A DNA stretch of 64,000 bases from Bradyrhizobium sp. AUGA SZCCT0158 (GCF_018130065.1 NZ_JAFCME010000005.1:62001-126000); one strand, 5' to 3'; numbered from the stretch's first letter, positions 37,420 to 46,903 are shown. The notes: a model not told the origin generated them from the letters alone. Made by a program: numbers and translations.

Positions 37420-38028
37420 TCAGACGCCAAGCAACCGCTCGCTGCGCAAAAATGCGAACAGCGGCAGCAGCGGCAGGCCGAGGATGGTAAAATGATCGCC
37501 TTCGATGCGCTCGAACAAATGCACCCCGAGCCCTTCCAGCTGATAGGCGCCGACGCTGGTCGTCACCGCTTGTCCGGCCTGGTCCAGATAGGCCTCGATC
37601 TCGCCCTTGCTGAGAGATCGCATGATCATGTGTGCAACACTAACATGTGCGGACAATATCTTACCGTCACGGGCAACAGCAAATGCCGAATGCAATTCGT
37701 GGCGCTTGCCTGCGAGCAAACCCAGTTGCTCCGTAGCTGCGGCACGCCCGGCGGGCTTGCTGAACAACCGGTCCCCAAGCGCCAGCGTTTGGTCTGCGCC
37801 AACGACGTAGCGGTCGGGTTTTTGCTGCGAGACCCACAGCGCCTTTTCCCGCGCCAGCAGTTTTGCGATTTCACCGGGCGCCGTTAGCCCGGAGCCCTTC
37901 TGCACGGCGCGCTCATCGATATCGGCCGGAACAGCTTCAAGGGCGATGCCGGCGTTGGCCAGCAGCAGCTGCCGCGCGCGGCTCTGCGAAGCCAGGACTA
38001 GCGGGTCTTTTCCAAGCCAGATGCTCAT
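37420..38028 (-). CDS. Maf-family nucleotide pyrophosphatase
   Basis: Predicted house-cleaning pyrophosphatase for modified nucleotides, of the Maf/YceF/YhdE group. The 202-residue sequence has PLVLASQSRARQLLLANAGI at the start, DRYVVGADQTLALGDRLFSK with the catalytic Asp, and VTTSVGAYQLEGLGVHLFER with FTILGLPLLPL at the end. ATG at 38028 is chosen; the frame continues upstream into a dispersed repeat. Which Maf subfamily, and so which base, is uncertain. Confidence 0.93.
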   Translation of the reverse strand: MSIWLGKDPLVLASQSRARQLLLANAGIALEAVPADIDERAVQKGSGLTAPGEIAKLLAREKALWVSQQKPDRYVVGADQTLALGDRLFSKPAGRAAATEQLGLLAGKRHELHSAFAVARDGKILSAHVSVAHMIMRSLSKGEIEAYLDQAGQAVTTSVGAYQLEGLGVHLFERIEGDHFTILGLPLLPLFAFLRSERLLGV

Positions 38029-38046
38029 AGCCGTTGATCGTTGTTT

Positions 38047-38099
38047 TGACGCGTTTTCTTGACGCGAACCGGGGTCCACTTCGCTGGAACACGCTCTGG
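38047..38099. repeat. dispersed GACGCGTTTTC repeat, copy 2
   Basis: Shares GACGCGTTTTCTTGACGCG, AACCGG, TCCACTTCGCT and ACGCTCT with the copies at 12621 and 59157, with small changes. It fills the gap between the maf-like gene and the PPDK regulator gene, so it would be transcribed. Confidence 0.85.
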
Positions 38100-38101
38100 T
38101 T

Positions 38102-38941
38102 TCATTCCGGAAGCCGTTGCCGCTGCCGGTCGGTGAAAAGTTTCAAGATTGCGGCCGCGGTTTCCTCGATTGACCGCCGCGTCACATCGAGCTGCGCCCA
38201 GCCGAACTTGGCACTGAGCCGCCGTGCGTACGCCACTTCATCGGTGACGGATTGGCGATCGATATAATCGTCGTTGCCGGAATCCGCGCCCATGCTCAGG
38301 AGCCGGTTTTGCCGAACCTGAATCAGGCGCTCCGGCGTTGCATGGAGGCTGACCACCAGCGGCTTCTTCAGCGTTTCCAGCTGATGCGGCGCCGGAATGC
38401 CCGGCACCAGCGGGACATTCGCGGTGCGGATGCCGCGGTTGGCGAGATAGATCGAGGTCGGTGTCTTTGACGTACGGGATACGCCGACCAATACGATGTC
38501 GGCGTCTTCGAGGCCTTCCACATGCTGGCCGTCGTCATGGATCATCGTGTAGTTCAGCGCGTCGATCCGCTTGAAATATTCGGCATTGAGCACGTGCTGG
38601 GCGCCGACGCGCCCCGTGGTGGCCGCACCGAGATAGGCTTCGAACAATTGCATCACCGGGCCGATGATCGACAGGCTCGGGATGTTGATGTCCTTGCACT
38701 TGGTCTCGAGCCGGCCAACCAGATCCTTTTCCAGCAGCGTGAAAAGCACGATGCCCGGCGCCTCCTCGATCTCATCGAGCACGCGGTCGAGCTGCTTCTG
38801 GCTGCGCACCAAGGGATAGACATGTTCGACCGCGGTGACGTTGGCGTACTGCGCGGCGACCGCGCGCGCCACGGTGATCAGCGTCTCGCCGGTCGAATCG
38901 GAGACCAGATGAAGGTGAAAATAATTGCCGGTCGTGGGCAC
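38102..38941 (-). CDS. pyruvate, phosphate dikinase regulatory protein / bifunctional kinase-pyrophosphorylase (DUF299)
   Basis: Reversibly phosphorylates PPDK or PEP synthetase, using ADP for inactivation and phosphate for reactivation. About 279 residues. The N-terminal [20 protein letters not shown], the central [18 protein letters not shown], the P-loop [20 protein letters not shown] and the NIPLVPGI-like [17 protein letters not shown] are all family signatures. GTG at 38941 follows an AGGGG site; TTG one codon upstream is an alternative. In Caulobacter the homologous gene borders the replication origin, and here it is the first leftward gene next to the candidate oriC. Confidence 0.94.
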   Translation of the reverse strand: MPTTGNYFHLHLVSDSTGETLITVARAVAAQYANVTAVEHVYPLVRSQKQLDRVLDEIEEAPGIVLFTLLEKDLVGRLETKCKDINIPSLSIIGPVMQLFEAYLGAATTGRVGAQHVLNAEYFKRIDALNYTMIHDDGQHVEGLEDADIVLVGVSRTSKTPTSIYLANRGIRTANVPLVPGIPAPHQLETLKKPLVVSLHATPERLIQVRQNRLLSMGADSGNDDYIDRQSVTDEVAYARRLSAKFGWAQLDVTRRSIEETAAAILKLFTDRQRQRLPE

Positions 38942-39394
38942 CAAAACCCCTGTGTATTCTGTGAATCCCTGTGGACCTTATCCCAGAGATTTGGCCCTGG
39001 ATCGTCCTCTCGGGGATAACCCGGCTTTTTCTACACAGGGCCCCCAAAAGGATAAGTCAGATCCCTGATCCGAACGATAGTGAGAATATGTGGATTTGTC
39101 TCTGCATAAGCTGCCGATAAGTTGGCGCAAGCGCTTGATGCAAGGGGCGTTATTTGAACGATCCAATTCTCTTGCGGAAAGGGTGATGGATGTGAACAAG
39201 CCGGGAGAACTACGGGACGGTTTGTTGTGAGTCCAATTCACCGCTACTTAGACTCAAACCTAAGATTCTAAAAATATTAGTTTAGAGAAGCGGTGCATGA
39301 GGATATGTCTCCGTCCCACGCTGGCGGAAGCTTTTCAGGCAATGCTGAGAGCGTCTGAACGTTCCAAGCGGCGATGAGGACGAGGCGACGCACG
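38942..39394. other. oriC: candidate chromosomal replication origin (oriC)
   Basis: A 453-base gene-free segment from which genes diverge in both directions. It holds several 9-mers near the DnaA box TGTGNATAA: TGTGAATCC (38960), CGGGGATAA (39011), TGTGGATTT (39089), TGCCGATAA (39112) and TGTGAACAA (39191). Four GANTC sites (CcrM methylation) are at 38963, 39229, 39251 and 39264, three within 40 bases. A local AT-rich run at 39261-39286 and the inverted repeat CTTAG/CTAAG around 39248-39265 lie on the right side. The flanking order (PPDK regulator, maf, coaE, dnaQ leftward) matches the Caulobacter origin, and parAB with parS lie 4-8 kb to the right. No DnaA box is a perfect match, so this is inference. 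Confidence 0.65.
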
Positions 39395-39841
39395 ATGTAC
39401 GAATGGATCACGATCCCGGCCTACCCGTGGATCAAGGCACTGCATGTGATTGCGGTCATCTCCTGGATGGCCGGCATGCTCTACCTGCCGCGGCTGTTCG
39501 TCTATCATTGCGAGGCCGAGGTCGGATCGAAGCAATCCGAGACTTTCAAGGTGATGGAACGCCGGCTGCTGAAGGCGATCATCAATCCGGCGATGATGAT
39601 CACCTGGCTGGCCGGGCTGTATCTGGCCTGGAGCGGGCATTGGTACATGTCCGGCTGGTTTCACGCCAAGTTCGCGCTGGTGATCGTGCTGTCGGGCGTC
39701 CACGGCTTTTTTTCGCGCTGGGTGAAGGATTTCGCCGCCGACAGGAATGCGCGAAGCCAGAGATTCTATCGTATTATCAATGAGGTACCGACTGTTCTGA
39801 TGGTCGGGATCGTTATTCTGGTCGTGGTCAAGCCGTTCTAG
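39395..39841 (+). CDS. hemJ: protoporphyrinogen oxidase HemJ
   Basis: Membrane enzyme converting protoporphyrinogen IX to protoporphyrin IX. The 148-residue protein has four hydrophobic segments. The conserved His is in WIKALHVIAVISWMAGMLYL, followed by PRLFVYHCEAE, and the later SGWFHAKFALVIVLSGVHGF and FYRIINEVPTVLMVGIVIL. ATG at 39395 gives the family start (MYEWITIPAYPW). It is the first rightward gene after the candidate origin and precedes rho, a usual alphaproteobacterial order; hemE is not in the window. Confidence 0.94.
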   Translation: MYEWITIPAYPWIKALHVIAVISWMAGMLYLPRLFVYHCEAEVGSKQSETFKVMERRLLKAIINPAMMITWLAGLYLAWSGHWYMSGWFHAKFALVIVLSGVHGFFSRWVKDFAADRNARSQRFYRIINEVPTVLMVGIVILVVVKPF

Positions 39842-40095
39842 GCGGCGTTTTTGGCGCGAGGAGCACTTCAGGCCTGCTTGCGGAGCGCCGGGCGATTTTC
39901 TATATTACCCAAATCCCACCCCACGCAGGCGGATGTGGTTGCGTTCCGGTCTCCTCGTTGAGCCGGCCACCGCATCAGGTTTGAAGCCTCACCGGCACTT
40001 TCCTCGCTTAGACCTGCGGACCTTCCGTTTTTCGTGTCCGCTTTTCCTATAAGCCTAGCACCCCTCCTCCAGTTATTCTCCACAGGACCACCCCA

Positions 40096-41361
40096 ATGCG
40101 GGAAATGAAACTCCAAGACCTCAAAGCAAAAACGCCGGCCGAGCTCGTCTCGTTCGCGGAAGAGAACGGGGTCGAAAATGCCAGCACCATGCGCAAGCAG
40201 GAGCTGATGTTCGCCATCCTCAAGCAGCTCGCGATCCAGGAAACCGACATTATCGGCGAGGGTGTCGTTGAGGTTCTCTCCGACGGCTTCGGCTTCCTGC
40301 GTTCGCCAGATGCGAACTATCTGCCCGGCCCGGACGATATCTACGTCTCGCCCTCGCAGATCCGCCGCTTCGGGCTTCGCACCGGCGACACCATCGAGGG
40401 CCATATCCGCAGCCCGAAAGAAGGCGAACGCTATTTCGCGCTGCTCAAGGTCAACACACTCAATTTCGAAGACCCGGAAAAGTCCAAGCACAAGGTCAAT
40501 TTCGACAATCTGACGCCGCTGTTTCCAGACCAGCGCTTCCGCCTCGAACTCGAAGATCCGACGCGAAAAGACCTTTCTGCAAGGGTTATCGACATCGTCG
40601 CCCCGATCGGCAAAGGCCAGCGCGCCCTGATCGTGGCGCCGCCGCGCACCGGCAAGACGGTGCTGATGCAGAACATCGCGCACTCGATCACCGCCAATCA
40701 TCCTGAATGCTATCTGATCGTGCTGCTGATCGACGAACGTCCGGAAGAAGTCACGGACATGCAGCGTTCGGTGAAGGGCGAGGTCGTCTCATCGACCTTC
40801 GACGAGCCGGCGGTGCGGCACGTTCAGGTCGCCGAGATGGTGATCGAGAAGGCCAAGCGCCTCGTTGAACACGGCCGCGACGTCGTGATCCTGCTCGACT
40901 CGATCACGCGTCTGGGCCGCGCCTACAACACCGTGGTGCCGTCATCCGGCAAGGTGCTGACCGGCGGTGTCGACGCCAACGCGTTGCAGCGGCCGAAGCG
41001 CTTCTTCGGTGCTGCCCGTAACATCGAGGAGGGCGGTTCGCTCACCATCATCGCGACCGCGCTGGTCGACACCGGCAGCCGAATGGACGAAGTCATCTTC
41101 GAAGAGTTCAAGGGCACCGGTAACTCCGAACTGATCCTGGACCGCAAGGTCTCGGACAAGCGGACCTTCCCGGCGATCGACATCTCGCGCTCCGGCACCC
41201 GCAAGGAGGAGCTCATCACCGATCCGCAGCTGCTCAAGAAAATGTACGTGCTGCGCCGAATCCTCAATCCGATGGGCACCATGGATGCGATCGACTTCCT
41301 GCTCGACAAGCTCCGCAACACCAAGAACAACTCGGAATTCTTCGATTCGATGAACACCTGA
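40096..41361 (+). CDS. rho: transcription termination factor Rho
   Basis: Hexameric RNA helicase for factor-dependent termination. The 421-residue protein starts [20 protein letters not shown], has the cold-shock-like RNA-binding domain with [20 protein letters not shown] and [16 protein letters not shown], Walker [19 protein letters not shown], Walker [17 protein letters not shown], and the Q/R loops in [20 protein letters not shown]. It has no long acidic insertion. The 254-base leader contains no gene; autoregulation by attenuation is known for rho in other bacteria but is not visible here. Confidence 0.99.
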   Translation: MREMKLQDLKAKTPAELVSFAEENGVENASTMRKQELMFAILKQLAIQETDIIGEGVVEVLSDGFGFLRSPDANYLPGPDDIYVSPSQIRRFGLRTGDTIEGHIRSPKEGERYFALLKVNTLNFEDPEKSKHKVNFDNLTPLFPDQRFRLELEDPTRKDLSARVIDIVAPIGKGQRALIVAPPRTGKTVLMQNIAHSITANHPECYLIVLLIDERPEEVTDMQRSVKGEVVSSTFDEPAVRHVQVAEMVIEKAKRLVEHGRDVVILLDSITRLGRAYNTVVPSSGKVLTGGVDANALQRPKRFFGAARNIEEGGSLTIIATALVDTGSRMDEVIFEEFKGTGNSELILDRKVSDKRTFPAIDISRSGTRKEELITDPQLLKKMYVLRRILNPMGTMDAIDFLLDKLRNTKNNSEFFDSMNT

Positions 41362-41381
41362 TCCATCAGGCGAGGTTGGGG

Positions 41382-41413
41382 AAGGGCGCCTTGTGTCGAG
41401 GGGCGCCCTTTTC
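41382..41413 (+). terminator. intrinsic terminator of rho
   Basis: A nine-bp stem (AAGGGCGCC with GGCGCCCTT) around an 11-base loop runs directly into TTTTC, 20 bases after the rho stop. It is the clearest factor-independent terminator in the window. Confidence 0.85.
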
Positions 41414-41685
41414 ATTGCCTGCGTTGCTGCAGCAATTTGCTGCAGCAAAGGTGCACATGGTTCGGTGAGCTTCTTGGAACCGGACTGCACTTAAGTATTT
41501 GATATTGCTCGGGTTAGATGCGGTGAGCTACGAAACCCGGCCAAGCCATCGATTTTTGCAGCAAAAATTGCTGCGCAAATGATGCAGCAAATTGGCTCTC
41601 GGCGGGGTGTTCCCCGTTTTGATCGGGAGGCCGACCCACAGCTCAAATTGCGTTGCCTTTTCAAGCACTCCTGCACAAATAGGCG
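41414..41685. promoter_or_regulatory. mnmE upstream region with clustered TTGCTGCAGCAA palindromes
   Basis: Two perfect 12-bp palindromes TTGCTGCAGCAA lie at 41424-41435 and 41437-41448, 13 bases apart. A second cluster at 41553-41595 contains TTGCAGCAA, TTGCTGCGCAA and ATGCAGCAAA. No protein gene is visible. The layout looks like an operator region for mnmE, but the cognate regulator is unknown. Confidence 0.45.
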
Positions 41686-43017
41686 ATGCATCCGCGGGAT
41701 CAGACCATTTTTGCGCTGTCGTCGGGCCGTGCGCCGAGCGCGATCGCGATTGTGCGCGTGTCGGGACCGGGAGCCGGTCCGGCGCTGGTCGCGCTGGGTG
41801 GCAGAATCCCGCCGGCGCGGGCGGCGACCCGCATGCTGCTCCGCGACGCCGGCGGTCTGCCATTGGACGATGCGGTCGTACTCTGGTTCCCCGGGCCGGC
41901 CAGCGCCACCGGCGAAGACGTCGCCGAGTTTCACGTCCATGGTGGGCGGGCAGTGCTGGCCTCGATCTTTGCGGCGCTGGCTGCCCAGGAAAATATGCGC
42001 CCCGCCGAACCCGGTGAATTCACGCGGCGCGCGTTCGAGAACGGCAAGCTCGATCTCACCGAGGCCGAGGGCCTCGACGACCTCATTCACGCCGACACCG
42101 ACCGGCAACGGCGCCAGGCGCTGCGCCAGCTCAAGGGCCTGCTCGGCGACAGAGCGCGCGACTGGCGCGCGCGCATCATCGAGGCATCAGCGCTGATCGA
42201 AGCCGGAATCGATTTTTCGGATGAGGGCGATGTGCCCGCGGAATTGATCGCGCCGGCGCTGGTGAAGATCAAGAAGCTCTTAATTGAAATCGAAGAAGTC
42301 CTTGCGGCACAGGGTCAAAGTGAACGCCTGCGCGATGGTCTCGTGGTGGCGATCGCGGGTCCCCCGAATGTCGGCAAGTCGACCTTGATGAATCAGCTGG
42401 CGCGGCGCGAGGTGGCGATCGTATCGCCACACGCCGGCACCACGCGTGACGTCATCGAAGTGCAGCTCGATCTCGACGGTTATCCGGTGACCGTCATCGA
42501 CACTGCCGGCATTCGCGAGACCGACGATCCGGTGGAGCAGGAGGGTGTGCGTCGCGCGCGGGCTCGCGCCGCGGAAGCCGATCTTGTGCTGTGGCTTGCC
42601 GACCGGGTAGGCGCGAGAATTGATCACGCAGGCACCGCGCCGGTCTGGCGCGTGCGCAACAAGATCGACCTGGATCCGGCCGGTCGGCCATTGGCCGAGG
42701 TGCCGGACCGGGGCGAATTTGCGATTTCGGCCAGGGGCGGGGACGGGCTTCCCGAGTTGATCGCGGCCCTGGTCCAATTCGCGCAGGATTATTTTGGGGC
42801 CAGCGAGGGCGGGTTGATCAGCCGGACCCGGCAGCGGCAGTTGCTGCAGCAGACAGCGATTTCATTGCAGCGCAGCATTGATGTGGTCGGGGAGGGCGAG
42901 GAACTGGCAGCCGAGGAGCTTCGCGTCGCCGCGCATTCGCTTGGGCGGCTACTGGGGCGCGTCGATGTCGAGGACATACTCGACGTGATCTTCCGGGAAT
43001 TCTGTGTAGGAAAGTAA
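41686..43017 (+). CDS. mnmE: tRNA modification GTPase MnmE
   Basis: GTPase that, with MnmG, makes the 5-carboxymethylaminomethyl or 5-taurinomethyl-type modification of U34 in certain tRNAs. The 443-residue product has the N-terminal folate-binding domain ([40 protein letters not shown]), the G domain with [24 protein letters not shown] and TRD, and the C-terminal FCVGK end with the functional Cys. mnmG follows 169 bases downstream, with two parS sites between them. Confidence 0.97.
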   Translation: MHPRDQTIFALSSGRAPSAIAIVRVSGPGAGPALVALGGRIPPARAATRMLLRDAGGLPLDDAVVLWFPGPASATGEDVAEFHVHGGRAVLASIFAALAAQENMRPAEPGEFTRRAFENGKLDLTEAEGLDDLIHADTDRQRRQALRQLKGLLGDRARDWRARIIEASALIEAGIDFSDEGDVPAELIAPALVKIKKLLIEIEEVLAAQGQSERLRDGLVVAIAGPPNVGKSTLMNQLARREVAIVSPHAGTTRDVIEVQLDLDGYPVTVIDTAGIRETDDPVEQEGVRRARARAAEADLVLWLADRVGARIDHAGTAPVWRVRNKIDLDPAGRPLAEVPDRGEFAISARGGDGLPELIAALVQFAQDYFGASEGGLISRTRQRQLLQQTAISLQRSIDVVGEGEELAAEELRVAAHSLGRLLGRVDVEDILDVIFREFCVGK

Positions 43018-43058
43018 TGTTTCTTTATTATAGTATTTCATTCATTTCATGGCTAATC

Positions 43059-43074
43059 TGTTTCACGTGAAACG
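43059..43074. promoter_or_regulatory. parS: parS site 1
   Basis: TGTTTCACGTGAAACG, one base from the universal ParB site TGTTTCACGTGAAACA. It is between mnmE and mnmG. Confidence 0.9.
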
Positions 43075-43101
43075 CTTACCCAAGGCGCTAATGGAACCCG
43101 C

Positions 43102-43117
43102 TGTTTCACGTGAAACA
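43102..43117. promoter_or_regulatory. parS: parS site 2
   Basis: TGTTTCACGTGAAACA, a perfect 16-bp palindromic ParB nucleation site, 43 bases from site 1 and 70 bases before the mnmG start. Confidence 0.95.
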
Positions 43118-43186
43118 GATCCATTCCTTTCAGTTTCCCGCAACTTCCCGCTTCCGCGATTTCTGACTCCGCGATAGAACTCCGCC

Positions 43187-45070
43187 ATGATTTCGCGCTC
43201 CGATTCCTTGGACGTCATCGTCATCGGCGGCGGCCATGCCGGCTGCGAGGCCGCGAGCGCGGCCGCCCGGATGGGTGCAACGACGGCGTTGGTGACCCAC
43301 AGCTTTGCGACCGTCGGCGCGATGTCCTGCAATCCCGCCATCGGTGGTCTGGGCAAGGGGCATCTGGTTCGTGAAGTCGATGCCCTCGATGGTCTGATGG
43401 GCCGGGTCGCTGATGCCGGGGGCATCCAGTTTCGGATGCTGAACCGTCGCAAAGGTCCCGCTGTTCGGGGACCGCGGGCCCAGGCCGACCGCGAACTGTA
43501 TGCGGCCGCGATGCAGGCGGCGATCATCGAGACCGCCAATTTGAGCGTGATCGAAGGCGAGGCGGACGAACTGATCGTTTCCAACGGTCGCGTCACCGGC
43601 ATTCGTCTGGGCGATGGCCGCGAACTGAGCTGTGGTGCCGTCGTCATCACCACCGGGACCTTCCTCCGTGGTCTGATCCATCTCGGCGAAAAGAACTGGC
43701 CGGCCGGGCGGGTCGGCGAGGCGCCGGCGATGAGGCTTTCCGCTTCGTTCGAACGTGCCGGCTTTATGCTTGGCCGTCTCAAGACTGGTACGCCGCCGCG
43801 GCTGGATGGCACGACCATCGACTGGTCCGCCGTCGAAATGCAGCCCGGCGACGATCCGCCGGAGCCGTTCTCGGTCATGACCGACCGCATTACGGCTCGA
43901 CAGATCGAATGCGGGATCACCCGCACCACGCCGGCGACCCATGAGGTGATCCGGGCCAATGTTCATCGCTCGCCGATGTATTCCGGCCAGATCAAGAGCA
44001 GCGGTCCGCGCTATTGCCCCTCGATCGAAGACAAGATCGTCCGCTTCGGCGACCGCGACGGCCATCAGATCTTCCTGGAGCCGGAAGGCCTGGAAGACAC
44101 CACCGTCTATCCCAACGGCATCTCGACCTCGCTTCCGGAAGAGGTGCAGCTCGCGATCCTTTCGACCATTCCCGGTCTCGAGCGGGTCAAGATGGTCCGG
44201 CCCGGCTATGCCATCGAATACGACCATGTCGACCCGCGGGAGTTGGAGCCGACACTCCAGGCCAAGCGGTTGCCGGGACTGTTTCTGGCCGGGCAGATCA
44301 ACGGCACCACCGGGTATGAAGAGGCCGCCGCACAGGGAATTGTCGCGGGGCTGAATGCGGCACTGTCCGCCAGCGGCGGCGAGGCGATCGTTTTCGACCG
44401 CGCCGACGGCTATGTCGGCGTGATGATCGATGATCTCGTTACCCGCGGGATATCAGAACCCTATCGTATGTTCACCTCGCGGGCGGAGTATCGCCTGACG
44501 CTGCGGGCCGACAATGCCGACCAGCGGCTGACCGACAAGGGGATCGCACTGGGTTGCGTAGGGCAGGCGCGTTCGCAGCGCCACGGGGCCAAGATGGCGG
44601 CGCTCGAAGCCGCGAAGTCGCTGGCGAAGTCCTTGACGATCACTCCCACTGAAGCCGGCAAGCACGGCCTGGCGCTGAACCGGGACGGTCACCGCCGCTC
44701 GGCATTTGAGCTCCTTGCCTATCCGGAGATTGAATGGTCCGCGCTGCAGGGTATCTGGCCCGAGCTATCAGCCATTGACCCATCGATCGCAGTCCACCTC
44801 GAGATCGATGCCAAATATGACGTCTATCTGAAGCGCCAGACCGCTGACGTCGACGCCTTCCGGCGCGATGAGGGCCTGGTTCTGACCGACATCGGTTATT
44901 CCGATGTGCCCGGCCTCTCCAATGAAGCGCGCTCAAAGCTCGAGGCGGCGCGGCCGCGAAGCGTGGGGCAGGCGGGGCGGCTGGATGGCTTGACGCCGGC
45001 CGCGCTTGGTATCCTGGCGGCTTATCTTCGGCGTGAAGCCCGGCGGAAGACCTCGAAGGCGACGGCTTAA
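43187..45070 (+). CDS. mnmG: tRNA uridine-34 carboxymethylaminomethyl-modifying enzyme MnmG
   Basis: FAD-binding partner of MnmE. The 627-residue sequence has the dinucleotide-binding loop [20 protein letters not shown], the signature [20 protein letters not shown], the catalytic-Cys regions [12 protein letters not shown] [12 protein letters not shown] and IECGITRTT, then [20 protein letters not shown] and a C-terminal helical domain that binds MnmE ([13 protein letters not shown]). The start at 43187 lies after two parS sites. Historic names gidA and trmF are used; its adjacency to rsmG and parAB is widespread. Confidence 0.98.
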   Translation: MISRSDSLDVIVIGGGHAGCEAASAAARMGATTALVTHSFATVGAMSCNPAIGGLGKGHLVREVDALDGLMGRVADAGGIQFRMLNRRKGPAVRGPRAQADRELYAAAMQAAIIETANLSVIEGEADELIVSNGRVTGIRLGDGRELSCGAVVITTGTFLRGLIHLGEKNWPAGRVGEAPAMRLSASFERAGFMLGRLKTGTPPRLDGTTIDWSAVEMQPGDDPPEPFSVMTDRITARQIECGITRTTPATHEVIRANVHRSPMYSGQIKSSGPRYCPSIEDKIVRFGDRDGHQIFLEPEGLEDTTVYPNGISTSLPEEVQLAILSTIPGLERVKMVRPGYAIEYDHVDPRELEPTLQAKRLPGLFLAGQINGTTGYEEAAAQGIVAGLNAALSASGGEAIVFDRADGYVGVMIDDLVTRGISEPYRMFTSRAEYRLTLRADNADQRLTDKGIALGCVGQARSQRHGAKMAALEAAKSLAKSLTITPTEAGKHGLALNRDGHRRSAFELLAYPEIEWSALQGIWPELSAIDPSIAVHLEIDAKYDVYLKRQTADVDAFRRDEGLVLTDIGYSDVPGLSNEARSKLEAARPRSVGQAGRLDGLTPAALGILAAYLRREARRKTSKATA

Positions 45071-45072
45071 AA

Positions 45073-45088
45073 CGTTTCACGTGAAACG
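45073..45088. promoter_or_regulatory. parS: parS-like site 3
   Basis: CGTTTCACGTGAAACG: the 14-bp core matches parS and both outer bases are changed symmetrically, so the palindrome is kept. It lies two bases after the mnmG stop. Confidence 0.75.
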
Positions 45089-45117
45089 GGGAGGTCCGCT
45101 CGAAGCCGGCTGCAATC

Positions 45118-45199
45118 GTCGTTGCGAGGAGCCCTTGCGACGAAATCCATTCTTCCTTTTGCGCGGACAGATGGATTGCTTCGCTTCGCTCGCAATGAC
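45118..45199. repeat. GTCRTTGCGAG inverted-repeat element, copy 1
   Basis: An 82-bp element with ends GTCGTTGCGAGGAGC and GCTCGCAATGAC and an inner AATCCAT/ATGGATT pair. It matches the element at 47798. It fills the mnmG-rsmG gap. Confidence 0.8.
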
Positions 45200-45258
45200 A
45201 GTTTTGGGTGGGACGGGCCCCAGGCGAATCGCCAAAGCTCAAACGGCCGAAATTGATA

Positions 45259-45924
45259 ATGACCTCCGACAAAGCCGCCGCCCTCGCCCTCACCCCTGTT
45301 TCACGTGAAACAGAGGCGCGGCTGGATCGCTATGTCGATCTGCTCCGGGAATGGCAGGCCAAAACAAACCTGGTGGCGCCGTCGACACTTCCACATCTCT
45401 GGACCCGCCATATCGCCGACTCGCTGCAGCTGCTGAGCTTGGCTCCCACTGCAACGAGGTGGGTCGATCTCGGCAGCGGCGGCGGCTTTCCCGGCGTGGT
45501 GCTGGCCTGCGCTTTGGCGGAAACACCGGGCGCCAATATTCAATTGGTCGAACGCAACGCCAAGAAAGCCGCGTTCCTGCGCGAAGCAATTCGTGTGACC
45601 TCGGCGGCCGGGACCGTGCATCTCGCTGACATCGGGGATATCGTGGATAGAATCGCCGGGCCTGTCGATTGCGTCACTGCGCGGGCGCTGGCTCCGTTAC
45701 ATCAGCTCATCGGTTTCGCGGAACCGCTGGTAGGAAAGGGCGCAAAAGCGTTATTTCTGAAGGGCCAAGATGTAGAGGCTGAATTGACCGAAGCCACTAA
45801 ATATTGGAATATTGAGCCGCAACTTCATTCCAGCCGCACGGGCGGACAAGGCTGGATCGTCGAACTCGACCGCATCGAGCGACGCAAAACTTCCGCGATG
45901 GGCACCGGGTATGACCGAGATTGA
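45259..45924 (+). CDS. rsmG: 16S rRNA (guanine527-N7)-methyltransferase
   Basis: SAM-dependent methyltransferase acting on G527 of 16S rRNA. The 221-residue product has LREWQAKTNLVAPSTLPHLW with TRHIADSLQLL, the SAM loop WVDLGSGGGFPGVVLACAL, and TARALAPLHQLIGFAEPLV. ATG at 45259 gives family length. Codons 14-18 (VSRET) are encoded by a perfect parS site, so the sequence serves both coding and segregation. The end overlaps parA by 14 bases. Confidence 0.97.
   Translation: MTSDKAAALALTPVSRETEARLDRYVDLLREWQAKTNLVAPSTLPHLWTRHIADSLQLLSLAPTATRWVDLGSGGGFPGVVLACALAETPGANIQLVERNAKKAAFLREAIRVTSAAGTVHLADIGDIVDRIAGPVDCVTARALAPLHQLIGFAEPLVGKGAKALFLKGQDVEAELTEATKYWNIEPQLHSSRTGGQGWIVELDRIERRKTSAMGTGYDRD
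45297..45312. promoter_or_regulatory. parS: parS site 4, inside rsmG
   Basis: TGTTTCACGTGAAACA, a perfect match, located within the fifth part of the rsmG coding start where it encodes the residues V-S-R-E-T. Confidence 0.95.
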
Positions 45925-46762
45925 TCAAATATATCAAGAAGATAAAGCGCCTGCTCCGGCAGCCCATCCGCGCATATTGTCGCTCGCCAACCAGAAAGGT
46001 GGCGTCGGCAAGACTACCACCGCGATCAATCTTGGCACGGCACTCGCTGCGATTGGCGAACGCGTGTTGATCGTCGACCTTGATCCCCAGGGCAACGCCT
46101 CCACCGGCCTCGGCATCGATCGCCGCGACCGCAACTGTTCAACCTACGATGTGCTGATCGGCGAAGCCCCGCTGCGCGAAGCTGTCGTTGTGACCGCCGT
46201 GCCGCGTCTGCATATCGCCGCTTCCACCATGGATCTGTCGGGTCTCGAACTGGAGCTGGGAACGACGCCCGGCCGCGCCTTCCGCCTGCGCGACGCCATC
46301 GCCGCGCTGAACAACGATGCAGCGCCCGGATCCGATTACACCTATGTGCTGATCGACTGCCCGCCGTCGCTCAACCTTCTCACCGTCAATGCGATGGCGG
46401 CATCCGACGCGATCCTGGTGCCGCTGCAATGCGAATTCTTCGCGCTCGAAGGTCTGTCGCAATTGCTGCAGACCGTGGAGCAGGTGCGCTCGACGTTGAA
46501 TCCGAATCTGTCGATCCACGGCATCGTGCTGACCATGTTCGACTCGCGCAACAATTTGTCCAACCAGGTCGTCGCCGACGTGCGGCAGTTCATGGGCGCC
46601 AAGGTCTACAACACCATGATCCCGCGCAACGTGCGCATCTCCGAGGCGCCGTCCTATGGCAAGCCGGTGCTGGTTTACGATCTCAAATGCGTCGGCAGCG
46701 ATGCGTATCTCAAGCTTGCGACGGAAGTGATCCAGCGTGAGCGTGAGCTGCGAACGCATTAG
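45911..46762 (+). CDS. parA: chromosome partitioning ATPase ParA
   Basis: Walker-type ATPase that moves ParB-parS complexes after replication. The 283-residue product has the deviant Walker A LANQKGGVGKTTTAINLGTA, VLIVDLDPQGNASTGLGI, and YVLIDCPPSLNLLTVNAMAA, and ends with the C-terminal helix region of chromosomal ParA. ATG at 45911 overlaps the rsmG end and is preferred to upstream codons because it gives the usual length. An inverted-repeat element separates it from parB. Confidence 0.98.
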   Translation: MTEIDQIYQEDKAPAPAAHPRILSLANQKGGVGKTTTAINLGTALAAIGERVLIVDLDPQGNASTGLGIDRRDRNCSTYDVLIGEAPLREAVVVTAVPRLHIAASTMDLSGLELELGTTPGRAFRLRDAIAALNNDAAPGSDYTYVLIDCPPSLNLLTVNAMAASDAILVPLQCEFFALEGLSQLLQTVEQVRSTLNPNLSIHGIVLTMFDSRNNLSNQVVADVRQFMGAKVYNTMIPRNVRISEAPSYGKPVLVYDLKCVGSDAYLKLATEVIQRERELRTH

Positions 46763-46771
46763 CGCGAAATC

Positions 46772-46848
46772 GTAGGATGGGTAGAGCGCAGCGAAACCCA
46801 TCGCACCACGACGAGCTTGATGGGTTCGCTACGCTCTACCCATCCTAC
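46772..46848. repeat. GTAGGRTGGGT inverted-repeat element, copy 3
   Basis: Perfect 17-bp inverted ends (GTAGGATGGGTAGAGCG and CGCTCTACCCATCCTAC) with inner GCGAAACCCATC / GATGGGTTCGC. It lies inside the parA-parB gap, where it could alter the ratio of the two transcripts. Confidence 0.88.
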
Positions 46849-46903
46849 AAGAAAAACAGTTTCTAATTTCGGAGTATGCTGCGTGAATCCAAGGGAGCTG
46901 ACG

